Below, piece by piece: positions 15,853 to 24,485 of a DNA stretch of 64,000 nucleotides. A program made the position numbers and the translations under genes. This DNA comes from Shewanella electrodiphila (lineage in GTDB: Bacteria; Pseudomonadota; Gammaproteobacteria; Enterobacterales; Shewanellaceae): positions 1-64,000 of the forward strand of contig NZ_JAKIKU010000002.1 in NCBI RefSeq assembly GCF_023283985.1, in the 5' to 3' direction. The stretch's first letter is position 1. Every line of letters begins with the position of its first letter. The notes beneath the pieces were generated by a model. It did not search any database, was not told the DNA's origin, and saw only the letters and a list, made by a program, of their open reading frames with translations.

Positions 15853-17781
15853 ATGAGTTCTGTAGAAATATTTTCGCCAGCATCAACTGTAACTAAGCCT
15901 ACTGAAAAGAAACAGTTAGAGCTTTTAGCGCCTGCAAAAAATGCTGACTATGGTATCGAAGCCATTCGTCACGGTGCAGATGCGGTTTACATTGGTGGCC
16001 CAGCGTTTGGCGCGCGCCATAATGCGGGTAACAGTGTTGAAGATATTGCTCGGTTAGCAGAATTTGCTCATCGCTATCATGCGCAAGTGTTTGTTGCGCT
16101 TAATACCATCTTAATGGATGACGAAATTGAGCAAGCACAAAGCTTAATTTGGTCGTTATATGAAGCAGGCGTGGACGCGCTGATTATTCAAGATATGGGT
16201 TTGCTGCAATTGGATTTACCGCCAATTGCAATGCATGCCAGTACTCAAATGGATAATCGTACGCCTGAAAAAGCGGTGTTTTTAGAACAGGTAGGCTTCT
16301 CGCAAGTGGTGTTAGCCCGTGAGTTAAACTTACCGCAGATTAAGCAAATTGCTGATACAACAAAACTTAAATTAGAATACTTTGTCCATGGCGCATTATG
16401 TGTCAGCTACAGCGGTTTATGTAATATCAGTCATGCCTTTTCTAATCGCAGTGCTAACCGTGGTGAGTGCTCACAAATGTGTCGTCTTCCTTGTGATTTG
16501 TCGACTCGTGATGGTGAAGTATTAGCTGAAAATGAGCATTTATTATCCCTTAAAGATAATAACCAAACTGAGAATTTAGAAGCTTTGATTGATGCTGGCG
16601 TGACGTCATTTAAAATTGAAGGTCGTTTAAAAGACATCAGTTACCTCAAAAATGTCACCGCACATTATCGTCAACAGCTTGATGCGATTATTGATCGCCG
16701 CAATGATCTTGAGTCAATGTCTCATGGTCGCAGCGAATTTACTTTCACACCTGATCCTGAAAAAAGCTTTAACCGAGGTAAAACAGATTACTTTATTAAT
16801 CAACGCACTGCCTTAATTGAGCATTTTAGTTCACCCAAATATATTGGCGAAAAGGTCGGTACTATTGTGGGTGTTGGCCGAGACTTTATTAAAGTCGACA
16901 GTGCAAAAGCCGGTAAAACCATTGAGTTTAATAATGGTGATGGCTTGTGTTTCTTCATTGATGGCTATCAGAAACAACGCTTGTCAGATAATAAAACCAA
17001 AGGCTTACGGGTTAACCGCGCCGATGGTAACACTTTATTTTTAACTGACGTCAGCAAAGATCTAAAAGTGGGTGTGGAGTTATTTAGAAACTTCGACCAT
17101 CAGTTTGATGCGTTATTATCAAAAGACTCTGCCAGTCGTAAAATTATGGTTGATATGGTGTTAGATGATACCGAACAAGGTATTGCCTTAACGGTGTCGG
17201 ATAACCATCAACACACTGTGACAATTGAACTTGAGTGGGCCAAAGAGCCTGCAAAAGATTATGCCAAAGCGGATGCGAATTTACGGACTCAGTTAGGTAA
17301 ATTAGGTAACAGTGATTACCGTTTAAACCAGTTGCAAGTTAATTGCGCTAATCGTTGGTTTTTACCGGCTTCAGTAATTAATGGTTTACGCCGCGATGCG
17401 ATTGCAGCTTTTGATGAAGCACGTATTAATGGTTATCAACGGCCTCTTAGAGGCGAGCATGATAAAGAAGCACGTTTCCCGCAAAAGTATTTAAGCTTTT
17501 TATCTAATGTGGCCAATGATAAGTCTCGTGAGTTTTACGAGCAGCATGGCGTAATCCAAATGGAAGATACTTACGAGAAAAACCAAGTACTAACCGATGC
17601 ACCATTAATGGTGACTAAGCATTGTTTGCGCTACAGCTTCAACTTATGTCCTAAAGAAGTTGAAGGGATTAAAGCCGACCCTATGGTGTTAGATATTGGT
17701 AAAGATAGATTGAAGTTAGTCTTTGATTGTCAGAAATGTGAAATGATGATTGTTGGCTCAAACCAATTAGTAAAACAGTAA
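15853..17781 (+). CDS. rlhA: 23S rRNA C2501 hydroxylation protein RlhA (U32 family)
   Basis: A 642-residue U32-family protein (formerly 'peptidase U32', YdcP type). The U32 signature appears as YFVHGALCVSYSGLCNIS, with the cysteine cluster CSQMCRLPC just after it. An N-terminal TIM-barrel-like region starts ELLAPAKNADYGIEAIRHGA. In E. coli RlhA is needed for hydroxylation of C2501 in 23S rRNA, and its length of about 650 residues matches better than the shorter TrhP/YegQ type. Further cysteines near the C terminus (CLRYSFNLC and CQKCEMM) look like additional metal or iron-sulphur ligands. ATG 15853 is preferred to the TTG at 15847. Confidence 0.83.
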   Translation: MSSVEIFSPASTVTKPTEKKQLELLAPAKNADYGIEAIRHGADAVYIGGPAFGARHNAGNSVEDIARLAEFAHRYHAQVFVALNTILMDDEIEQAQSLIWSLYEAGVDALIIQDMGLLQLDLPPIAMHASTQMDNRTPEKAVFLEQVGFSQVVLARELNLPQIKQIADTTKLKLEYFVHGALCVSYSGLCNISHAFSNRSANRGECSQMCRLPCDLSTRDGEVLAENEHLLSLKDNNQTENLEALIDAGVTSFKIEGRLKDISYLKNVTAHYRQQLDAIIDRRNDLESMSHGRSEFTFTPDPEKSFNRGKTDYFINQRTALIEHFSSPKYIGEKVGTIVGVGRDFIKVDSAKAGKTIEFNNGDGLCFFIDGYQKQRLSDNKTKGLRVNRADGNTLFLTDVSKDLKVGVELFRNFDHQFDALLSKDSASRKIMVDMVLDDTEQGIALTVSDNHQHTVTIELEWAKEPAKDYAKADANLRTQLGKLGNSDYRLNQLQVNCANRWFLPASVINGLRRDAIAAFDEARINGYQRPLRGEHDKEARFPQKYLSFLSNVANDKSREFYEQHGVIQMEDTYEKNQVLTDAPLMVTKHCLRYSFNLCPKEVEGIKADPMVLDIGKDRLKLVFDCQKCEMMIVGSNQLVKQ

Positions 17782-17889
17782 TTTTATTGATTAAAGATAA
17801 AAGTGCTCAAAATGAGTGCGAAATAGACAATGTTCGCGTAAACTGCGCGACCTTAATTTAAGCTGAGTTCAGCTAGGAAAAACCGAATA

Positions 17890-18207
17890 ATGAGCAAAAG
17901 TAAGAAGTACGATTTTAGAGTATTAGCAGTTGGCGATACTTTTAAAACAGAAATCACTCGTCGTATGAGTGCAACTAAAACAATCGTGTCAAAAAGCCAT
18001 GATGGCTTTACAACAGAAGATGAAGCTGTTGCATGGGGTCAAAAAGAGCTAACAGCCTTTATGACTACACAAGTTGAGCGTAATAAACGTAAAACTGAAA
18101 AGAAAATTAAAGCTAAATCAATTGCTGATGCCATTGCCGCAGAAGCATTAACTAATGAGTCTAGTGAAATTGATTTGACAGATTCAGCGGATGAGCTTGA
18201 AGATTAA
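17890..18207 (+). CDS. DUF3622-family small protein
   Basis: A 105-residue cytoplasmic protein of unknown function. The N-terminal 60 residues (with WKAE-like folding TFKTEITRRMSATKT and WGQKELTAF) match my recollection of DUF3622 proteins in Shewanella and Vibrio. The C-terminal part is Lys-rich and then acidic (EIDLTDSADELED). An AGGAAAAACCGAATA stretch precedes the ATG. It sits 108 bp after rlhA on the same strand. No partner suggests a role. Confidence 0.6.
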   Translation: MSKSKKYDFRVLAVGDTFKTEITRRMSATKTIVSKSHDGFTTEDEAVAWGQKELTAFMTTQVERNKRKTEKKIKAKSIADAIAAEALTNESSEIDLTDSADELED

Positions 18208-18315
18208 CAGTTAAAATAATACAGTAATACAACATTTTGGTGACATAGTTGCTGTATTTCTGTTTGAATTAACTACGTTTCACCTTTCAGCACCAATACC
18301 AAGGATGATTTCGGT

Positions 18316-18972
18316 ATGAAAGCTAGCGCTACCCTAATAATATCTGGGGGGCTGTTGTTATTGAGCCCTTCAAATAATGTAGTGGCCAAAGAGCCACCAC
18401 CATACATTAACGCCATAACAGCTAATTCAGATGCTGGTGGCGGTTCTGAAGAAAAACAGCTTTCAATCTTTTCTAATAAAGTGTCATTTGAGCTGCCTGT
18501 CGGTTGGAAAATGGCCTTTAATTCAGAAAAAGGCAATATGTATAAAGCTGAGTTTGTTCCTGCCGGTGAATCCCTCAATGATTGGTCTGCTTTATTCTGT
18601 ATTCAAGGATTTGAAGGCTTGGCAACCGATATTGATAGCACTCAATTTCTTAATCGTTTTGCTGATACCTATAAAGATTCTTGCCAAGGCAGTGTGACGT
18701 ATGAACAGCTTGGTACGACGCAAATTGGTGGCAAAGAAGCCGTTCACGGCATTATCGGCTGTACCAATATGAAGAATATGTATGGCGGTGCGACTGCGAG
18801 AACTCGTCAGGGTGAAATTGGCTATTATGCGGTATTAAAAGATACAGAAGATTTGTATCTGCTACATAAATCGATGAGAGGGGAAGTATTTAATGAATCT
18901 AACCCACCACTTAATGGCTCAAATCATCGTGATTTTATTTCTAAAATGCTGCAACTTAAATTTCAGCGTTAA
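18316..18972 (+). CDS. secreted protein of unknown function
   Basis: A 218-residue protein with a signal peptide (cleavage near VVA-KE, residue 24), then a Gly/Ser-containing linker and one domain from about residue 48. The segment VSFELPVGWKMAF resembles the opening strand of several secreted lipoprotein-like domains. Cysteines at ALFCIQG, KDSCQGS and IIGCTNM could form disulfides in the periplasm. It is followed by a 15-bp inverted repeat and then the B12 riboswitch of the next gene. I do not recognise the family. Confidence 0.6.
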   Translation: MKASATLIISGGLLLLSPSNNVVAKEPPPYINAITANSDAGGGSEEKQLSIFSNKVSFELPVGWKMAFNSEKGNMYKAEFVPAGESLNDWSALFCIQGFEGLATDIDSTQFLNRFADTYKDSCQGSVTYEQLGTTQIGGKEAVHGIIGCTNMKNMYGGATARTRQGEIGYYAVLKDTEDLYLLHKSMRGEVFNESNPPLNGSNHRDFISKMLQLKFQR

Positions 18973-19055
18973 GCACTCGATATAGAGACTATTCTAAGTC
19001 GTGCTCTGTTTTATTATTTAAGCCATTCCCCTAGCGCAGGTCTCATTGCGACACC

Positions 19056-19099
19056 TTCATATTATTCAACCCTTATAACTAAGCGTTGAATAATATGAA
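19056..19099. repeat. 15-bp perfect inverted repeat
   Basis: TTCATATTATTCAAC (19056-19070) pairs perfectly with GTTGAATAATATGAA (19085-19099) across a 14-nt loop. It could end the preceding secreted-protein transcript. A second hairpin, ATAACTCTC/GAGAGTTAT at 19196-19216, lies just before the riboswitch. Confidence 0.6.
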
Positions 19100-19227
19100 T
19101 GATCTTCATTCTTTATATTAAAAAGTAACGTTAACCAGTTATAATGCTGCCAATTGTTATATGGACTTGCATTTAAGCAAACATAACAATGTTATATAAC
19201 TCTCAATGAGAGTTATTTATAGTCAAT

Positions 19228-19440
19228 TTTTTGTGGTGCCTATCGGCGTTTATCAATAGATAAGCAGCTAAGGGATAATCGGGAAACTAGTGAAAATCTA
19301 GTGCTGCCCCCGCAACGGTAATGGTGAGAACTGAGTGCGTAAGCTTGTTTGCTGATAATTAACCAGCAAAAGCGACGTTAAAAATTCAGCTTCGTTTGTC
19401 ATGATACATGGCATCAACCTGAGTCCGGAGACCGGCCCAA
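19228..19440 (+). promoter_or_regulatory. cobalamin (adenosylcobalamin) riboswitch
   Basis: The conserved elements appear in order: GGTGCC at 19235-19240, GGGAAACTAGTG, the hallmark GCTGCCCCCGCAACGG at about 19303-19318, and the B12-box-like GAGTCCGGAGACCGGCC at 19421-19437. It lies in the 5' leader of the TonB-dependent receptor gene and ends about 155 bp before its start. B12 binding would reduce expression of the receptor. Confidence 0.95.
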
Positions 19441-19593
19441 AAAATGATTTTGAGATTTCGGTGGGCAGATCTCGAAATGTAGCCTTTTTTCGTCATTGTG
19501 AATGCTATAGCGCTTATGCGTGCTATTGGGATCACAAGATGCTTTATGCTGCGGCAACTATGCCCCATTTTTCCTTTTAGGAGTTAAAGGTAA

Positions 19594-21579
19594 ATGGGTA
19601 CTAATCCAACAAAAATCGCAACAGCACTTAGCTTAGTATTAAGCTTTTCAGCTGCCTCTATTGCTTCAATGTCTCTTGCTACATCAGCTTATGCTGAAAC
19701 GACTGACAAGATTAAACCAGACGAAACCATTGTGGTTATTGGTCGCAGTGAAGCTAACCCATTAAATATTGCCGCGAACGTCAATGTTATCGATCAAATT
19801 GATATCGAAATGAGCGGTGCGGTGAGTTTAACGGATTTACTTCGCAGTCAAGCGGGTATTCAAGTTTCTGACAATAACTCAGGTACTGTGTTTGCCATGC
19901 GTGGTTTTACTGCATCACAAGCTGCGAGTAATACTCTGATTTTAATTGATGGCCGTCGATTGAATAATATCGATATTTCAGCTCCTAGTATTAATGCTGT
20001 ACCGTTAAACCAAGTTGAGCGCGTAGAAGTATTGTATGGCAGTGCAGGTGTGCTTTATGGTGATCAAGCCGTAGGTGGTGTTATCAATATCATCACTAAA
20101 GCGCCTAACGGTACAGGTGGCGGCTTTGAGCTTAGCGGTGGTAGCTTTGATACTTATGAAGCTAAAGGCGATATCTCTGGGGCGATTAATGACGCATGGC
20201 GTTATTACTTAGCGGCGAGTTATAACCAAAGTGACAACTATCGCGATAATAATGAAAGCGAAACTGGCTCTGTTTTAGGTCGCTTACAATACCAATCTGA
20301 TAAACAGCAGTTTTTTGTTGAAGCCAACTACTTTGATGATAATCGTCAAGCGCCAGGCGCATTAACGCTTGAGCAATTCGAAAGTGATCCAAGTCAAGCC
20401 GCTGCATTCACTGATGATGATTACACCCATGAAATGACCACAGCGCTTCGCAGTGGTTATGAGTACCAGTTAAACAAAGAGTGGGCATTGGTCGCAGACT
20501 TAACCTATTCAGATACGTTAACCACTAACTTCCTCTGGGGCAGTGCTGGGCGTATTGAACGCAATTTATTGAGCTTCTCACCTAAAGCCACTGCTAACTA
20601 TCAGCTTGAACAAGGCGATTTAGATATTGTTGCTGGGATTGATTTAAGTGTTGGTGAGGCAGATTTTGATTTGGCTTACACTCAAAGAACTAACGAGCAA
20701 AAAGTTGCGAGTATTTACGCTCAAGCTTCTGTGCCGTTAACGACGACGTTATCTTATGTCGTGGGTGGTCGTTACAGTGAAGTGACCGATGATTTAACCG
20801 ATCAAACTTTATACCCAAATGGTGTTGAGCTTGATAACGATGCACATGCATTTGAGTTAGGTTTAAATTACCGCCCAAGCCTTGAAAATCGTTTTTATAT
20901 TCGTGCCAATGATAATTTCCGTTTCGCCAAGGTGGATGAACAAGCTTATACGCCAGTGACGACGATTGGGCTTGATCCACAAACAGGCCGCTCTTATGAA
21001 GCAGGCTGGGATTGGACCACCACAACCCAAACATTTAAGTTAAATACGTACCGTCTCGATTTAGAAGATGAAATTGTCTACGACGGTGGCCGTACAGATG
21101 GTCCCCAAGGCGGTGGTGCTAATGTTAATGCTGATGCATCACGCCGATATGGTGTTAATACTAGCTACGATATTCAATTATCTGCTGATTGGTTATTAGG
21201 GGCATCGTATGAGTATATCGATGCTGAATTCACCGAAGGCGAAAACGAAGGTAAAGCTCTGTCTTGGGTAGCGAAACACAATGGCCGTGCGCACTTAAGT
21301 TATGATATTGCTGCAGAGTGGCAAGTGTTTGTTGAAGGTATATACACTGGCGAGCGTTTCATTGAAGGGGATAACGGTAACGTTGATCCTAAGTTATCTA
21401 GCTATGTATTAGCGAACTTAGCTCTGAACTACACTCGTGATAATTGGTCTGCGAGTTTACGTGCTGATAACTTATTAGATGAAGAATATGTTAGTGCCGG
21501 TTATTACTCGGCTTGGGGCAACGGTTACTACTCAGGTAATGGCCGCTCAATTCGTTTGACAGCAGGATACCGCTTCTAA
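19594..21579 (+). CDS. btuB: vitamin B12 TonB-dependent outer-membrane receptor
   Basis: A 661-residue TonB-dependent receptor. A signal peptide ends near AYA; the TonB box is DETIVVIG, the plug domain (about 50-160) contains VFAMRGFTAS and GSAGVLYGDQAVGGVINI, and a 22-strand barrel follows, closing with aromatic TAGYRF. The upstream cobalamin riboswitch gives the substrate: corrinoids. BtuB in E. coli is 614 residues. AGGAG lies 13 bp before the ATG. No btuCDF or cobalamin-salvage genes follow, so uptake through the inner membrane must use genes elsewhere. Confidence 0.9.
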   Translation: MGTNPTKIATALSLVLSFSAASIASMSLATSAYAETTDKIKPDETIVVIGRSEANPLNIAANVNVIDQIDIEMSGAVSLTDLLRSQAGIQVSDNNSGTVFAMRGFTASQAASNTLILIDGRRLNNIDISAPSINAVPLNQVERVEVLYGSAGVLYGDQAVGGVINIITKAPNGTGGGFELSGGSFDTYEAKGDISGAINDAWRYYLAASYNQSDNYRDNNESETGSVLGRLQYQSDKQQFFVEANYFDDNRQAPGALTLEQFESDPSQAAAFTDDDYTHEMTTALRSGYEYQLNKEWALVADLTYSDTLTTNFLWGSAGRIERNLLSFSPKATANYQLEQGDLDIVAGIDLSVGEADFDLAYTQRTNEQKVASIYAQASVPLTTTLSYVVGGRYSEVTDDLTDQTLYPNGVELDNDAHAFELGLNYRPSLENRFYIRANDNFRFAKVDEQAYTPVTTIGLDPQTGRSYEAGWDWTTTTQTFKLNTYRLDLEDEIVYDGGRTDGPQGGGANVNADASRRYGVNTSYDIQLSADWLLGASYEYIDAEFTEGENEGKALSWVAKHNGRAHLSYDIAAEWQVFVEGIYTGERFIEGDNGNVDPKLSSYVLANLALNYTRDNWSASLRADNLLDEEYVSAGYYSAWGNGYYSGNGRSIRLTAGYRF

Positions 21580-21638
21580 AGCTTGTTTGATTAATACACA
21601 GTTATGCTTAGGCATAGCAGTGTAATTGACTAAAAACC

Positions 21639-21669
21639 TAAAGCCGACAAATTGCTTGTCGGCTTTTTG
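21639..21669 (+). terminator. terminator after btuB
   Basis: AAAGCCGACAA and TTGTCGGCTTT form an 11-bp stem with a 5-nt loop, followed by Ts. Confidence 0.9.
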
Positions 21670-21763
21670 TTTGATTACGGATTAATTACTTGACCTTAGT
21701 GCCGCTTATGTGGATAAATTCCCTATTAGATATATAAAAATGATTAAAGGGAAGCAGTACAAT

Positions 21764-22516
21764 ATGACCTACCTTGAGCAACAAGTGCTAACTCAAGTCA
21801 AAGCCATTATTGGCAACGAAGAGCAGGTGATCGGTCGACGCGGTATTTTGATCCCTTTAAAGAAAGCACTTATTAATGAAGCTGATATTCGTATTCTCAT
21901 TGATATTGTTTCAAGTGATCCTGCTTTAGCTGCCCATTTATTATGGCGCAGTAATACCGCTCAAGCTGGTGGTATTATTTCGACTAAAAACCGCAGTATC
22001 AAAGATGCGCTTATCCGTTTAGGCCAAGTTAATATCTACCGTTATGCTTTCTCATTCTATTTAAAAGAACGTTTAGATGAACTAAAAGAGCCTTATAGTA
22101 AATTGGTAAAAGGTTACTGGACGTTAACAGAGAATATTGCTGTTGATGCGGTTCAACATTTACGTGATATTGAAGAAAGTGACCAACCCATAGACATCGA
22201 CGCTGATGAAGTGCAAACATTGGCGCTATTCAGTGTCTTTGGCCAAGTGATTACCTTAAGTGCGTTTGCATTTTTGAATGATGCTTCAGAGAAAGCGATT
22301 GCATTGCAAGTGATCAAAACCTTAATTGATACTCAGCAGCAAAGTTTGTCTATTGAAGCTTTTGAAGCATTAGGTTTAGATGATGACTTACGTAACGAAT
22401 TTATGGTCGCCCATAATATTAATCAAACAGATAATCCTAACTCGGCAGGCATGGTGTTAAGGCATGTGCTTGCCAAGCGTAATGTATTGATAAACCCTCT
22501 TGCTGAGTTTGAATAA
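21764..22516 (+). CDS. HDOD-domain protein
   Basis: A 251-residue soluble protein, counted from ATG 21764, which follows AAAGGGA; alternative starts exist at 21710 (GTG) and 21740. The HDOD core is visible as IDIVSSDPALAAHLLWRSN and IKDALIRLGQVNIYRYAFSF. HDOD domains are catalytically dead HD relatives found in signalling proteins for motility, biofilm and c-di-GMP networks. No second signalling domain is fused. It is flanked by terminators on both sides, so it is transcribed alone. The function is not predictable beyond signalling. Confidence 0.7.
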   Translation: MTYLEQQVLTQVKAIIGNEEQVIGRRGILIPLKKALINEADIRILIDIVSSDPALAAHLLWRSNTAQAGGIISTKNRSIKDALIRLGQVNIYRYAFSFYLKERLDELKEPYSKLVKGYWTLTENIAVDAVQHLRDIEESDQPIDIDADEVQTLALFSVFGQVITLSAFAFLNDASEKAIALQVIKTLIDTQQQSLSIEAFEALGLDDDLRNEFMVAHNINQTDNPNSAGMVLRHVLAKRNVLINPLAEFE

Positions 22517-22552
22517 CCTTCAGTAAGAGTGAATATAAAACCTTCAAACAAT

Positions 22553-22578
22553 AATGCCACTCAATGAGTGGCATTTTT
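22553..22578 (+). terminator. terminator between the HDOD gene and metR
   Basis: AATGCCACT pairs with AGTGGCATT around CAATG, then Ts. It lies between convergent genes and may work in both directions. Confidence 0.85.
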
Positions 22579-22612
22579 ATGTGTTAACTTTCGTATGATG
22601 GAAGCCTCAGCT

Positions 22613-23524
22613 TTAGTGTTGCTGACTTAAACGTTGTAATTTCAAGCCTTCAGCAGCCACTAAGGTTAACCACTTTTGGATTAATGTGGTATTGGCAGCA
22701 TTACGACGATAAGCCGCAAATAGTGGTCGCTTTAACCCTTCAGCGCCTAATTTAACTGAGGCAAGGTTTAGCCCATGGCTTTCATTGATCGACCAGCTTG
22801 GTAAGGCAGCGATGCCGTCATTGCAAGCGACACGTTGCAGTAACATTGCGGTTAAGTCACACTGCTTTTGCTCACCGGCTTCAACACCAGCAGGCTCTAA
22901 AAAGTGTTTATAAATATCCAGACGTTGCAATGGTACTGGGTATGAAATCAAAGTTTGCTTAGCTAATTGCTCTGGTTTAATAAAAGCTTCTTTTGCCAGC
23001 GGGTTTTCATTAGCCACGACTAACTTTACCTCAAAATCAAATAGGTGCTGATAAGCCAGTGCATGACCAGGGACAGGATCTGATGTGAGTACTATATCGA
23101 GTTCGCCCATTTCTAATGCATTTAATGAGTCGAAAAGATGTCGGCTTGAAAGATCAATTCTGCCATCGGGCGCAAGTTGTTTAAATGCTTCTGTTACCGG
23201 CATTAACCAACGAAAACAGCTATGGCATTCAATACCCAACTTCAGTGATTGTGACTCACTATCCAAACCCTTTTTAAGGTCTGATTCAGTCACCATGACT
23301 TTAGGTAAAATTTCTTCAGCAAGATTTAATAATCTAGCGCCTTCTTGCGTGAATGACAGCGGTTTACTCTTTCGAATAAAAATAGATGAGTTAATACGGG
23401 TTTCTAATTCTTTAATCTGATGTGATAACGCTGATTGAGTGACGAAACGTTTTTTCGCGGCACCAGCAAGGCTACCACTTTCTTTAAGCGCCATAAGAGT
23501 ACGAAGGTGTCTCAGCTCTATCAT
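22613..23524 (-). CDS. metR: LysR-family regulator of methionine biosynthesis MetR
   Basis: A 303-residue LysR-type regulator. The N-terminal helix-turn-helix is ESGSLAGAAKKRFVTQSALSHQIKELE with the usual MetR opening MIELRHLRTL, and the effector domain contains LKLGIECHSCFRWLMPV, a hallmark of MetR (homocysteine binding). MetR activates methionine genes such as metE and metH. The ATG at 23524 is preceded by GAGGAT; the frame extends 24 codons further but without support. Two to three MetJ-like 8-mers lie about 75-97 bp upstream, matching the known MetJ repression of metR in E. coli. metE is not adjacent in this window. Confidence 0.9.
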   Translation of the reverse strand: MIELRHLRTLMALKESGSLAGAAKKRFVTQSALSHQIKELETRINSSIFIRKSKPLSFTQEGARLLNLAEEILPKVMVTESDLKKGLDSESQSLKLGIECHSCFRWLMPVTEAFKQLAPDGRIDLSSRHLFDSLNALEMGELDIVLTSDPVPGHALAYQHLFDFEVKLVVANENPLAKEAFIKPEQLAKQTLISYPVPLQRLDIYKHFLEPAGVEAGEQKQCDLTAMLLQRVACNDGIAALPSWSINESHGLNLASVKLGAEGLKRPLFAAYRRNAANTTLIQKWLTLVAAEGLKLQRLSQQH

Positions 23525-23597
23525 ATTATCCTCACATGAATTCTGTTCAACTTGCGGGTGAAATCTATTCGATTGATTAATGGCAGAGTAACACAAT

Positions 23598-23621
23598 AAA
23601 CTTCTAGACGTCCAGACGCCT
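23598..23621. promoter_or_regulatory. tandem MetJ boxes upstream of metR
   Basis: Three abutting 8-mers resemble the MetJ consensus AGACGTCT: AAACTTCT (6/8), AGACGTCC (7/8) and AGACGCCT (7/8). Tandem 8-mers are the standard MetJ operator. They lie about 75 bp upstream of the metR start on its transcript side. Confidence 0.8.
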
Positions 23622-24090
23622 GTGTGATTAATTTACATAAGTGTAGGTTAATTGTTAATTTGTTGGTTTTTTTGATATAAAAATTGCAAACTTAGGCTTT
23701 TTAAGTGTTTGAAGAAAATGATAGTGAACAAGTAAATATCTGTGCTAAAGCGCTATATTCAGATGGAATTGCTTAAGAATCTTTAACAATAAGACCTAAA
23801 AAACATTTAGCGAAGAGTTACCACCAAAAGGATAAGCCGTAATAGCACAAGCTTGTGTTTAGATATTTTACGTAAAGCGACCGTATTGAATTAAGCGACT
23901 AACCATGAGTGCTTAAAGCCTCAAGTGAGACCGTTGTAGTCTTAATCTACTAGGGCTGTGGCAGGCAAAGCCACTTCAGAGTTTATTGTTAACTATAAGA
24001 GTCATGTTCATTTATTATCTTGAAGTTACGCAGATTTTTATAGGTTATCTATACTCAGTCAATGTTCATAACAATACTGACGGAGTGATA
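23622..24090. other. spacer between metR and the dodecin gene
   Basis: About 470 bp, AT-rich, with no supported gene. The frame reaching back to 23986 is an upstream extension of dodecin without a ribosome site. It holds the dodecin promoter, not pinpointed. Confidence 0.5.
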
Positions 24091-24300
24091 ATGAGCCATA
24101 CTTATAAACTGATTGAACTGACAGGATCATCACCCATTAGCTCGGATGATGCGATTAAGAATGCGATTTCTGCGGCGAACAAATCTATTAAGCATATGCG
24201 TTGGTTTCAAGTAGTAGAAACGAGAGGACATTTGGAAGAAGGCTTGATTGCCCATTGGCAAGTGACCGTCAAGGTAGGCTTTACCTTAGATCAAAGTTAA
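24091..24300 (+). CDS. dodecin family flavin-binding protein
   Basis: A 69-residue protein with the dodecin fold: [15 protein letters not shown], the helix [23 protein letters not shown] with the conserved Trp of flavin stacking, and [24 protein letters not shown]. Dodecins assemble as 12-mers and store or buffer flavins. The ATG at 24091 has CGGAGTG upstream; the same frame extends earlier but that part is not dodecin-like. A symmetric hairpin follows the stop by about 40 bp. Confidence 0.9.
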   Translation: MSHTYKLIELTGSSPISSDDAIKNAISAANKSIKHMRWFQVVETRGHLEEGLIAHWQVTVKVGFTLDQS

Positions 24301-24337
24301 TACGTTCAATAATCAATTCACTTGAGTCGTCTAAACG

Positions 24338-24378
24338 AAAAAGCTCAGCAGTGGTTATTTACTGCTGAGCTTAAAATT
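24338..24378. terminator. bidirectional terminator between dodecin and queG
   Basis: AAGCTCAGCAGT (24341-24352) pairs with ACTGCTGAGCTT (24361-24372) around an 8-nt loop. On the minus strand it is followed by TTTTTCGTTT, so it best fits the queG transcript. Confidence 0.8.
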
Positions 24379-24402
24379 TATTCCACAACTATTTTGACTG
24401 AA

Positions 24403-24444
24403 GGTGTTGTGTTCAAGATGTTGTGATCATGGTGTTGTGGTCAT
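24403..24444 (+). repeat. three tandem 14-bp repeats
   Basis: GGTGTTGTGTTCAA, GATGTTGTGATCAT and GGTGTTGTGGTCAT lie head to tail, just downstream of the queG stop (24486, minus strand). They look like slippage products and no function is apparent. Confidence 0.7.
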
Positions 24445-24485
24445 AGTGGTAAGTCATGACCTATTTGAACAACAAGCCGTATTTA

